NCBI GenBank assembly: GCA_902761395.1 | Contig: CACWKJ010000022.1 | Span: 1 to 15,222 of the forward strand | Origin: an uncultured Elusimicrobium sp. | GTDB lineage: Bacteria > Elusimicrobiota > Endomicrobiia > Endomicrobiales > Endomicrobiaceae | Reading direction: 5' to 3' | DNA length: 15,222 nt | In this document: positions 1 through 6,056 of the stretch, one piece after another | Position numbering within the stretch: position 1 is the stretch's first letter | Layout of the letters: every line of letters starts with the position of its first letter | The notes under the pieces: generated by a model | The model's input: the letters and a program-made list of their open reading frames with translations, nothing else | What the model was told of the DNA's origin: nothing | Databases searched by the model: none | Translations under genes and position numbers: made by a program

Positions 1-1475
1 TTAGTGTTACATTTTTGTTTAGAGTCTTTAAAAACTTCTATTATTCCTTCGCAATATTTTTTTATCTTTGCTAACCCTTTATCGTTACCTATATAATTTA
101 ACAATTTAACTATATTGTCTTGTGAATATAATTTATTGTTAAACTCCACTATTGCTTTACAACTTCTGTAGTTTGTATCCAATACAGTAAGTTGAGGAAA
201 ATAATTTGCAAACTCTATTCGAGGAACATAGAAAATTTTAGAGTCTCCGCCTCTAAATCCGTAAATTGCTTGTTTTTTGTCCCCTACATAAAAAAACGAA
301 CCGCCCTTTGAAAGATTTTCTTCAACTATAAGTTTTAATGTTTGCCACTGAGTTTGATTTGTATCTTGAAATTCATCTATAAGAAAATCGGTAAAATTGT
401 TGGATAAGCTCAGATATATTTCCGGAGCCAACTCTTGTTCATAAAAAACTTTGGATACCTGTTTATTTATATCTTGCAAGAACATTACGGAATCCATCTT
501 TGCTCTTATTTCAAATTCTTTTAATATACTATCAAACATCTTTATATAGTTATCGTAAAAATGTTTAGCTTTGAATTCCATAAACTTTCGAATAATACTT
601 TGACCTTTAAAAAACAATTCTTCAAATTCCGCATTATATTGATTAGGAGAAATATTTTTATAAGGAAGGTCTGGTTTTGAGAAAAACTTAGTTATTTTTC
701 CTGTGTATAAAGATTTTTTCCCGAAAACAACATCTTCTATATAATTTGAAAAATAACCATTAATTATTTTTTTTATATCTTTTATTTTAGAAATATTTTC
801 ACAAATATTTACAAAAGCAGAGTTTAACTTAGATAACTCTTTAGAATATTTTACTTTCTTTTTGATTTCCACTATTTTTTTTGTTATTTCTTTCTTGTAT
901 AGTTTATTGAATGTTTTGGAAATATTGCCTCTAATATTCCAAGATGAAGTATTATCTACAATATACTGTTCAAAAAAAGCATCCAATACTTCTTTTACTT
1001 TTTTATCAGTAAAAGATTTGTCTAAAAAAACATCTGCTGTAGAATAATCAATATAATCGTCATAAGAATCTAAAATTTCATAATTTGGAGATACTCCCAA
1101 TTTTAATGCGCATGCTTTTATTATTAAGTTTATGAAACTATCTATTGTTCTTACATTAAAATGATCGAAATTGTTTATTATATAGTTTACTACGATATCG
1201 GCATTTGAAGGAATTTTTGTTTTAGGAATATTTACTGCCGTTAAAACATCTTTTACATCTTGTCCTAAAGATATTTTTTTCAAATATTTTATTATTCTTT
1301 CTTTCATTTCAATGGTTGCTTTATTTGTGAAAGTTAAGGCAAGAATATTGTTTAAGGGAGGATTTGCTTTAGACGAATCAAAATTCAGCAACAAAGAAAT
1401 GTATCTTTTTGCCAAATTATGTGTTTTACCCGAACCTGCAGATGCTTCTAATACAACAAATTTGCTTGTATCCAT
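1..1475 (-). CDS. UvrD/RecB-AddA-like ATP-dependent helicase, 5' part only (runs off the left edge)
   Basis: The reading frame is open from an ATG at 1475 to the window edge, giving 491 residues with no stop. Superfamily 1A helicase motifs appear in order: Walker A ASAGSGKT (residues 11-18), motif Ia LTFTNKAT (47-54), Walker B DEFQDTN (367-373), motif III VGDKKQAIYGFRG (397-409) and motif IV NYRS (435-438). The Walker A form (EASAGSGKT), the VGDxKQxIYxFRG block and the start right at the P-loop fit the RecB/AddA exonuclease-helicase branch better than housekeeping UvrD or PcrA. Such proteins unwind and resect DNA double-strand breaks for RecA-dependent repair. The second helicase half and any C-terminal nuclease domain lie outside the window, so nuclease function cannot be judged. 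The start is 12 bases after the smpB stop, without a clear Shine-Dalgarno, which suggests co-transcription with smpB. The family call is firm; the AddA versus RecB label is inference. Confidence 0.9.
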   Translation of the reverse strand, partial: MDTSKFVVLEASAGSGKTHNLAKRYISLLLNFDSSKANPPLNNILALTFTNKATIEMKERIIKYLKKISLGQDVKDVLTAVNIPKTKIPSNADIVVNYIINNFDHFNVRTIDSFINLIIKACALKLGVSPNYEILDSYDDYIDYSTADVFLDKSFTDKKVKEVLDAFFEQYIVDNTSSWNIRGNISKTFNKLYKKEITKKIVEIKKKVKYSKELSKLNSAFVNICENISKIKDIKKIINGYFSNYIEDVVFGKKSLYTGKITKFFSKPDLPYKNISPNQYNAEFEELFFKGQSIIRKFMEFKAKHFYDNYIKMFDSILKEFEIRAKMDSVMFLQDINKQVSKVFYEQELAPEIYLSLSNNFTDFLIDEFQDTNQTQWQTLKLIVEENLSKGGSFFYVGDKKQAIYGFRGGDSKIFYVPRIEFANYFPQLTVLDTNYRSCKAIVEFNNKLYSQDNIVKLLNYIGNDKGLAKIKKYCEGIIEVFKDSKQKCNT

Positions 1476-1487
1476 ATTGGTTGTTTA

Positions 1488-1970
1488 TTAATATTTATTT
1501 GAACTTTTTAAAGTTTTTTGAATTTCCCGATTTATATCTTTTTTCTTCAACAAGTCTCTTTTATCGTAGGTGGTCTTTCCTTTTGCAAGGCCTATAAGAG
1601 CTTTTATTTTCCCGTATTTTGAAACATAAATTTCCAAAGGAATAACGGTCAATCCTTTTTCTTTTGATTTTGAAAAAAGTTTATTTATTTCCTGTTTATG
1701 CAACAACAACTTTCTATTTTTCTTTGCATCATAATCACTGATATGCGTTGAAATTTGTGTGTATGGCGCTATATAAACATTCTCAAGGTATGCTTCACCA
1801 TTTGCAAATTTTACAATTGAGTCTACCAAACTTGCATTGTGTAATCTTAAAGATTTTACTTCATATCCGGACAATACGATACCCGCTTCATATTCTTCCA
1901 AAATATGATAGTTGTGATATGCTTTTTTATTTGTAACTAAAACTTTTTTTTCACCGTTTTTGTTTGTCAT
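1488..1970 (-). CDS. smpB: SsrA-binding protein SmpB
   Basis: This 160-residue protein matches SmpB in length and layout. It binds tmRNA (SsrA) and delivers it to ribosomes stalled on broken mRNA, in the cytoplasm. Family signatures seen are the N-terminal NKKAYHNYHILEEYEAGIVLSGYEVKSLR (residues about 14-42), the segment GEAYLENVYIAPY (58-70), the RKLLLHKQEI stretch (86-95) and the GLTVIPLEIYVSKYGKIKALIGLAKGKTTYDKR block (105-137). The tail after KKKDINREIQ is short and Lys-rich, as expected for the part that folds in the decoding centre. It is the first gene of a minus-strand unit with the helicase downstream. No strong Shine-Dalgarno precedes the ATG at 1970, and I found no convincing promoter for it in 1971-2070. 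tmRNA itself is not in the window. Confidence 0.97.
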   Translation of the reverse strand: MTNKNGEKKVLVTNKKAYHNYHILEEYEAGIVLSGYEVKSLRLHNASLVDSIVKFANGEAYLENVYIAPYTQISTHISDYDAKKNRKLLLHKQEINKLFSKSKEKGLTVIPLEIYVSKYGKIKALIGLAKGKTTYDKRDLLKKKDINREIQKTLKSSNKY

Positions 1971-1992
1971 AACATTAACTATTTTATCAAAA

Positions 1993-2012
1993 ATATACTA
2001 AAAAGAGTATAT
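1993..2012. repeat. Short perfect inverted repeat between smpB and the tRNA promoter
   Basis: ATATACT (1993-1999) and AGTATAT (2006-2012) form a perfect 7-bp inverted repeat with an A-rich 6-base spacer. It sits upstream of the tRNA -35 box and just upstream of smpB. It could be a protein-binding site between the divergent units, but it is all A/T apart from one pair per arm and may be chance in this AT-rich DNA. Confidence 0.3.
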
Positions 2013-2021
2013 ATGTTTATG

Positions 2022-2050
2022 TTGACAAAAAAGGTTAAATCTTTTAAAAT
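2022..2050 (+). promoter_or_regulatory. Sigma-70-type promoter of the tRNA-Arg gene
   Basis: TTGACA at 2022-2027, a 17-base spacer and TAAAAT at 2045-2050: a perfect -35 and a near-perfect -10 at optimal spacing. Initiation would fall near 2056-2058, about 14 bases before the mature tRNA end. This is the strongest promoter by consensus in the window. With no visible terminator after the tRNA, it could also drive the two protein genes downstream. Confidence 0.8.
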
Positions 2051-2070
2051 CTTTAGGTCGGGTTATTAAT

Positions 2071-2144
2071 GCGCCCATAGCTCAATTGGATAGAGCGTTT
2101 GACTACGAATCAAAAGGTTAGAGGTTCAACTCCTCTTGGGCGCG
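2071..2144 (+). tRNA. tRNA-Arg (anticodon ACG)
   Basis: A 74-base cloverleaf can be folded by hand. The acceptor stem is GCGCCCA with TGGGCGC (7 of 7 pairs). The D arm is GCTC/GAGC. The anticodon stem TTTGA/TCAAA holds the loop CTACGAA with anticodon ACG at 2105-2107. The variable region is AGGTT. The T stem AGAGG/CCTCT holds the loop TTCAACT. The discriminator base is G2144. CCA is not encoded, so it must be added after transcription. An A34 tRNA-Arg normally has A34 deaminated to inosine by TadA so that it reads CGU, CGC and CGA. Confidence 0.97.
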
Positions 2145-2184
2145 GACGGATTTTTAAAATAACAATCAAATTAAGGAGTATAAA

Positions 2185-2406
2185 ATGAAAGAAAAAGTTG
2201 AAGCAGTTTTAAATCAGGTAAGACCTGCTCTTATAGCCGATGGCGGAAATGTAGAGTTGGTAGATATTACACCTGATAACATTGTAAAAGTTAAATTACA
2301 AGGTCATTGCGGAAATTGCCCTATGGCAATGATGACATTGGAAATGGGAATAAAAAAAGCTATCCAAGAAGCTCTCCCAGAAATAAAAGATGTTGTTGCA
2401 GTATAG
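2185..2406 (+). CDS. NifU C-terminal domain (Nfu-type) Fe-S cluster protein
   Basis: This 73-residue protein is a stand-alone NifU C-terminal domain, a cytosolic carrier that receives and passes on [4Fe-4S] clusters through a CxxC pair at a dimer interface. The family hallmarks are RPALIADGGNVELVDI (residues 13-28) and the motif GHCGNCPMA with Cys42 and Cys45. The C-terminal half (MTLEMGIKKAIQEALPEIKDVVAV) has the usual amphipathic helix and final strand. AAGGAG at 2173-2178 lies 6 bases before the ATG. It follows tRNA-Arg by 40 bases with no terminator between them, and the phosphoesterase gene starts 3 bases after its stop. No NifS/IscS or scaffold gene is in the window, so its cluster source is unknown. 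Confidence 0.95.
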   Translation: MKEKVEAVLNQVRPALIADGGNVELVDITPDNIVKVKLQGHCGNCPMAMMTLEMGIKKAIQEALPEIKDVVAV

Positions 2407-2409
2407 TAA

Positions 2410-2889
2410 ATGAAAATAGGTATTTTATCTGATACACATAACAATATAGATAAAATATGTAAAGCTATAGATTTTTTTAATCTCCGGCAAGTAGAATTTG
2501 TTTTACATGCCGGAGATTTTTCTTATCCCGAAGCGGCAAAATATTTTTCAAAACTAAATGTTCCTTTTTTAGCAATTTTCGGAAACAACGATTTTGACTA
2601 TTACGGACTATCAAAAACCATTGAAAAATTCGGTAACATTTATGAACCGCCATACGATTTTGTGTTAGACAACAAAACTTTCTTACTAACACACCATTTA
2701 TACACACCGACAAAGAAATTTGATTATATAATTTACGGTCATACACACAGACCTTCAATAACAAAAACGGTTAACGGCTTACTTATAAACCCCGGAGAAG
2801 TTACAGGAAGAAGATATGGAAGAAGCACGGTTGCTATTCTTGATACAACAGCAAACCGTGCCGAAATATTTGATTTGGATTTAGAATAA
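2410..2889 (+). CDS. YfcE/MJ0936-type metallophosphoesterase (predicted phosphodiesterase)
   Basis: This 159-residue calcineurin-like phosphoesterase belongs to the small YfcE/MJ0936 family, whose members use two metal ions to hydrolyse phosphodiesters; the natural substrate is generally unknown. The full metal-ligand set is visible: D8-x-H10 (SDTHNN), D36 (HAGD), N60 in GNND (58-61), H95 (THH) and H111-x-H113 (GHTHRP). The C-terminal LLINPGE matches the family NPGS position, with Glu in place of the usual Ser. It starts 3 bases after the Nfu stop and has no obvious Shine-Dalgarno of its own, so it is probably read by translational coupling. Its 3' end converges with the PspC-domain gene, leaving only 3 bases between stops. 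Confidence 0.93.
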   Translation: MKIGILSDTHNNIDKICKAIDFFNLRQVEFVLHAGDFSYPEAAKYFSKLNVPFLAIFGNNDFDYYGLSKTIEKFGNIYEPPYDFVLDNKTFLLTHHLYTPTKKFDYIIYGHTHRPSITKTVNGLLINPGEVTGRRYGRSTVAILDTTANRAEIFDLDLE

Positions 2890-2892
2890 TAT

Positions 2893-3117
2893 TTATCTTA
2901 TTATATCTGAACTCGAAAAGTTGGAACTGTTATCTACAGGCATAATAAAGTATGCAATTATATATAAAAGTCCTACCGGAAAAAATCCTGAAAGGCAAAA
3001 TATCAATACGATTATTATTCTTACTACAGTTTTATCTATTTCAAAATACTGTGCCAATCCTGAACATATACCGAAAATAATTTTATCATTAGGTAATCTT
3101 GTTAACTGTTTTGACAT
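2893..3117 (-). CDS. PspC-domain small membrane protein
   Basis: This is a 74-residue PspC domain and little else. The N-terminal part KQLTRLPNDKIIFGICSGLAQYFEIDKTVVRIIIVLIF (residues 3-40) carries the typical R-x-x-D/N-K-x-x-x-G-V/I-C-x-G-L-A-x-Y sequence. A single hydrophobic region (about 33-60) follows, ending at MPVD. PspC-type proteins sit in the inner membrane and in enterobacteria take part in the phage-shock envelope stress response; stand-alone domains like this are common and mostly uncharacterised. GGAGG lies 4 bases before the ATG. It begins 12 bases after the acyl-CoA synthetase stop, so it is probably the last gene of the regulator-synthetase unit. No other psp genes are visible. 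Confidence 0.92.
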   Translation of the reverse strand: MSKQLTRLPNDKIIFGICSGLAQYFEIDKTVVRIIIVLIFCLSGFFPVGLLYIIAYFIMPVDNSSNFSSSDIIR

Positions 3118-3129
3118 TTTTCCTCCAGC

Positions 3130-4788
3130 TTATTTTTTATTATCTGCTTCTCTTATTTGAACTCTTCTTATCTTGCCGCTTATTGTTTTAGGCAACTCAT
3201 CTACAAATTCAACTATTCTCGGATATTTATAAGGAGCTGTAACTCTTTTAACATGGTTTTGCAATTCTTTTTTCAAATCGTCACTTGCTTTAAAACCTTT
3301 TGCCAAAACAACGGTTGCTTTAACAATTTGACCTCTGTCAGGATCTGGAACTGCTGTTATTGCACATTCCAATACTGCAGGATGTTCCAACAATGCACTT
3401 TCTACTTCAAAAGGCCCGATTCTGTATCCGGAACTTTTTATAACATCATCAACTCTGCCGACAAACCAAATGTATCCGTCTTCATCTCTGTATGCGGTAT
3501 CACCGGTAAAATATAATCCGTCATGTAAAACTTGTTTTGTAAGTTCGGGATCTTTGTAGTAACCGTTAAATAATCCCGCCGGTTTTTCACCGTGAAGTCT
3601 TACTACAATTTGTCCGACTTCACCGAACTCACAAGATTTATAATCATCATCAACAATATCTATATCATAATACGGCGCAGGTTTTCCTATGGAACCGGGT
3701 TTCGGTGTCATCATAGGAAAGTTTCCGATAATGGAAACAAGTTCGGTTTGTCCGTAAGATTCCATTAATCTTACACCCGTAATTTTTTTCCAATTATTGT
3801 ACATCTCAGCATCTAAAGGTTCACCTGCAATCGTACAATATTTTAAGTTAGACAAATCATAACTCGGTATATCTTCTTTTATCAAATATCTGTATATTGT
3901 CGGAGGTGCACAGAAAGATGTAACTTTATGTTTGGAAATTTGTTCCAAAATATCTTTCGGTGTAAACTTATCGAAATCATAAACAAATACAGCCGTACCT
4001 GTTATCCATTGAGCATAAATTTTTCCCCAAGCGGCTTTTGCCCAACCTGTATCGGCAACGGTTATATGAAGTCCGTTTTCTTGAAGATTGTGCCACTGAC
4101 CTACAATCAAAAGACCTAACGGATATGTGAAATCGTGTGTTACCATTTTAGGCATTCCGGTTGTTCCGGAAGTAAAATATAAAAGCATATTATCATGATT
4201 TGTTGTTGCCTGGTCACCTTGCGGTCTTTCGAATACATCAGACTCTTTTTCTATTTCTTCCGTAAAGTTGTACCAACCGTCAGCACCTTTACTGTTTACA
4301 CAAACTTTATATTTCAGTGTAGGTGTTTTGCTTTGCGATTTATTTACAACATCTACAAGACCGTGAGCATCTACAACAACAGCCATTTTAACGTCCGCAG
4401 CGTTACATCTGTAAACTATATCTTTTTCCGTTAACAAATGTGTTGCAGGTATTCCTATTGCACCTATTTTGTGAAGTGCTACAACAGAAAACCAAAACTC
4501 AAATCTTCTTTTAAGAATAAGTAAAACCGTATCGCCTTTTTTTATGCCTATTCTTTTGAAGAAGTTTGCCGTTTTATTTGTATATCTTTTAATATCTTCA
4601 AACGTAAAAGTTTTTTCCAAACCTTTATCATCGCACCAAACAAGAGCTTTTTTATTAGGTTCTTGTTTTGCCCACTCATCAACAATATCGAAACCGAAAT
4701 TAAAATTTTCGGGCACGGTTATCTTAAAATTTTTCACAAAATCTTCATACTTATCGAAATGTTTCATTGTTATATATTTTTCTAACAT
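3130..4788 (-). CDS. AMP-forming acyl-CoA synthetase (ACSM / medium-chain-like)
   Basis: This adenylate-forming ligase activates a carboxylic acid with ATP to an acyl-adenylate and then forms the acyl-CoA. In the 556-residue longest-frame numbering (subtract 4 from the start chosen here) the core motifs are all intact: YFTSGTTGMPK (208-218), YGQTE (349-353), TGD (432-434), the hinge region VDDVIKSSGYRIGPFE (450-465) and TISGKIRRV (539-547) with catalytic Lys543. The segment DTGWAKAAWGKIY (250-262) is typical of ACSM/Acs-related enzymes, so a short- or medium-chain or aromatic acid substrate is likely; the acid itself cannot be read from sequence. The longest frame begins at 4800, but GGAG (4795-4798) lies 6 bases before the ATG at 4788 and inside the longer N-terminus, so 4788 is preferred. 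It follows the XRE-cupin gene by 13 bases, a pairing that suggests local control by that regulator. Confidence 0.93.
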   Translation of the reverse strand: MLEKYITMKHFDKYEDFVKNFKITVPENFNFGFDIVDEWAKQEPNKKALVWCDDKGLEKTFTFEDIKRYTNKTANFFKRIGIKKGDTVLLILKRRFEFWFSVVALHKIGAIGIPATHLLTEKDIVYRCNAADVKMAVVVDAHGLVDVVNKSQSKTPTLKYKVCVNSKGADGWYNFTEEIEKESDVFERPQGDQATTNHDNMLLYFTSGTTGMPKMVTHDFTYPLGLLIVGQWHNLQENGLHITVADTGWAKAAWGKIYAQWITGTAVFVYDFDKFTPKDILEQISKHKVTSFCAPPTIYRYLIKEDIPSYDLSNLKYCTIAGEPLDAEMYNNWKKITGVRLMESYGQTELVSIIGNFPMMTPKPGSIGKPAPYYDIDIVDDDYKSCEFGEVGQIVVRLHGEKPAGLFNGYYKDPELTKQVLHDGLYFTGDTAYRDEDGYIWFVGRVDDVIKSSGYRIGPFEVESALLEHPAVLECAITAVPDPDRGQIVKATVVLAKGFKASDDLKKELQNHVKRVTAPYKYPRIVEFVDELPKTISGKIRRVQIREADNKK

Positions 4789-4801
4789 TTTTTTCTCCAT
4801 A

Positions 4802-5362
4802 TTAATTCAATATTGTAGCGAGAAATCTAAGTTGTTTGTTACCCAAAGCCATCATTGCATGTTCTGTTCCGGAATCAAAATAAATGCTGTCTCCCGGATT
4901 TAAAATAACTTCCTGATTCTTATAAAAGAACTTCATTTGCCCTTCAAGAATATAGTTAAATTCGTGTCCTTCATGAGCATATTTATGAATATCACTTTTT
5001 TCTTCTTTTTCAGGATCAACCGTTACCATAAAAAATTCCGCTTTTTTGTTAATAAAATTATATGCCAAATCCTGATATTTATATTCCTTTCTTCTGTCTA
5101 TTGAAAGGCCTTTATCTTTTCTTACCACACTGAACTTTTTAAGTTTAGGTTCTTCACCTGTTAACAAAACAGTCAACTCTATATTGAACTTTCCTGCCAT
5201 CGCGTACAAAAAGCTTACCGGAATATCACATTCTCCGCTTTCATACTCAATATATTTTTCTACATCTACATTAAGTTCTTTTGCCATTGATTCAATAGAC
5301 ATATCGGAAATTTCTCTCAACTCTTTAATTCGCTTTGCAATCAATTTAATATTTTCTAACAT
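4802..5362 (-). CDS. XRE-family transcriptional regulator with C-terminal cupin domain
   Basis: This 186-residue, two-domain regulator has an N-terminal helix-turn-helix of the XRE/Cro type (about residues 5-62; RIKELREISDMSIESMAKELNVD starts it) and a C-terminal cupin_2 barrel (about 113-183; HEGHEFNYILEG, then VILNPGDSIYFDSGTEHA). In this family the cupin pocket is thought to sense a small ligand and control DNA binding, often at the regulator's own promoter. It lies directly upstream of an acyl-CoA synthetase, so an organic acid or acyl-CoA is a reasonable guess at the ligand, as inference only. The longest frame starts at 5383, but AGGAGG (5373-5378) would then lie inside the coding region; it is 10 bases from the ATG at 5362, which I therefore choose. 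A promoter lies at 5401-5429. Confidence 0.93.
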   Translation of the reverse strand: MLENIKLIAKRIKELREISDMSIESMAKELNVDVEKYIEYESGECDIPVSFLYAMAGKFNIELTVLLTGEEPKLKKFSVVRKDKGLSIDRRKEYKYQDLAYNFINKKAEFFMVTVDPEKEEKSDIHKYAHEGHEFNYILEGQMKFFYKNQEVILNPGDSIYFDSGTEHAMMALGNKQLRFLATILN

Positions 5363-5400
5363 AACAACACTACCTCCTACCATATAATAAATACTTGTAA

Positions 5401-5429
5401 ATTCTATAAATTTAATCTTACAAAAGCAA
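5401..5429 (-). promoter_or_regulatory. Promoter of the XRE-cupin / acyl-CoA synthetase / PspC unit
   Basis: Read on the minus strand: TTGCTT (5429-5424), a 17-base spacer and TAGAAT (5406-5401). Initiation would fall near 5394, about 32 bases before the chosen start codon. It lies in the 82- to 103-base gap between coaE and the regulator gene. I saw no clear operator palindrome overlapping it. Confidence 0.55.
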
Positions 5430-5465
5430 TATAAATTTTTAATTTGATATTCTGTAAATTAGATG

Positions 5466-6056
5466 TTATTTTTGATCTTTTAATTGTTTGTAAATGAACT
5501 TAATGTTTTTCTTAAGTTCGGCAAGAGTTCCGGAATTATCTATTGTAATATCCGCCATCTTCATTTTATCTTCTATAGGCATTTGCAATGCTATTCTCTT
5601 TGTAGCTTCTTCTTTTGAAAGATTATCTCTTTTCATAAGTCTTGACAGCTGCAAATGGTATTTTGCATATATAACAATAACTTTATCACAAATTCTGTCT
5701 AATCCCACTTCGAAAAGTAACGGAGCATCAACTATAATGTCGGTAACATTATATTTCTTTGCAATTATCTCGTTTGTTCTTCTTATTATATGAGGATGGA
5801 TTATTCTTTCGAGCTCGATTTTTGCTTGTTTATCGTTAAAAACGATTTCACCTAACTTCTTTCTGTTCAATGTTCCGTCGTCTTTTAATATATCCGTACC
5901 GAATGTACCGACAATATCTTTCAAACATTTACTGTCTTTTGTAGTTAATGTTCTTGATATTTTATCGGCATCGATTATATAACAACCGATTTGTTTAAAT
6001 ATTTTAGATGATTGACTTTTTCCGGTAGCTATGCTTCCCGTAAGTCCGATTATCAT
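5466..6056 (-). CDS. coaE: Dephospho-CoA kinase
   Basis: This 196-residue P-loop kinase catalyses the last step of coenzyme A synthesis, phosphorylating the 3'-hydroxyl of dephospho-CoA with ATP in the cytoplasm. Seen from the chosen start: P-loop GLTGSIATGKS (residues 4-14), the IIDADKISR stretch holding the family DAD motif (about 27-35), IIHPHI (about 85-90), VDAPLLFEVGLD (about 108-119) and the lid/nucleotide region with RLMKRDNLSKEEATKRIALQMP. Length is normal for CoaE. The longest frame would begin at 6080, but the ATG at 6056 overlaps the polA stop as ATGA, has AAGG 7 bases upstream, and puts the family N-terminus (MIIGLTG) exactly where it belongs. It is the last gene of the trxA-tlpA-trxB-polA-coaE unit. 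Its neighbour group could use the CoA in the acyl-CoA synthetase reaction, but the two are in separate transcription units. Confidence 0.96.
   Translation of the reverse strand: MIIGLTGSIATGKSQSSKIFKQIGCYIIDADKISRTLTTKDSKCLKDIVGTFGTDILKDDGTLNRKKLGEIVFNDKQAKIELERIIHPHIIRRTNEIIAKKYNVTDIIVDAPLLFEVGLDRICDKVIVIYAKYHLQLSRLMKRDNLSKEEATKRIALQMPIEDKMKMADITIDNSGTLAELKKNIKFIYKQLKDQK

Noticed and set aside
862..1047. Plus-strand frame inside the helicase region
   Set aside because: Antisense to an uninterrupted helicase frame; low-complexity hydrophobic product typical of reverse reading of Lys/Glu/Asn-rich coding DNA.
1971..2070. Possible minus-strand promoter for smpB (TTGTCA and several TATACT/TAAAAT-like hexamers)
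   Set aside because: No -35/-10 pair at 16-18 bases spacing with both boxes convincing; in DNA this AT-rich, isolated hexamers mean little.
2886..2904. Weak A/T hairpin (ATAATA...TATTAT) at the meeting point of the phosphoesterase and PspC-domain genes
   Set aside because: Six A/T pairs only, no T tail, and it overlaps the end of the PspC coding region; not a credible terminator.
3157..3516. 119-codon frame on the plus strand inside the acyl-CoA synthetase gene
   Set aside because: It is antisense to a gene with all family motifs, has Phe/Cys/Ser-rich composition with no recognisable domain, and lacks a Shine-Dalgarno.
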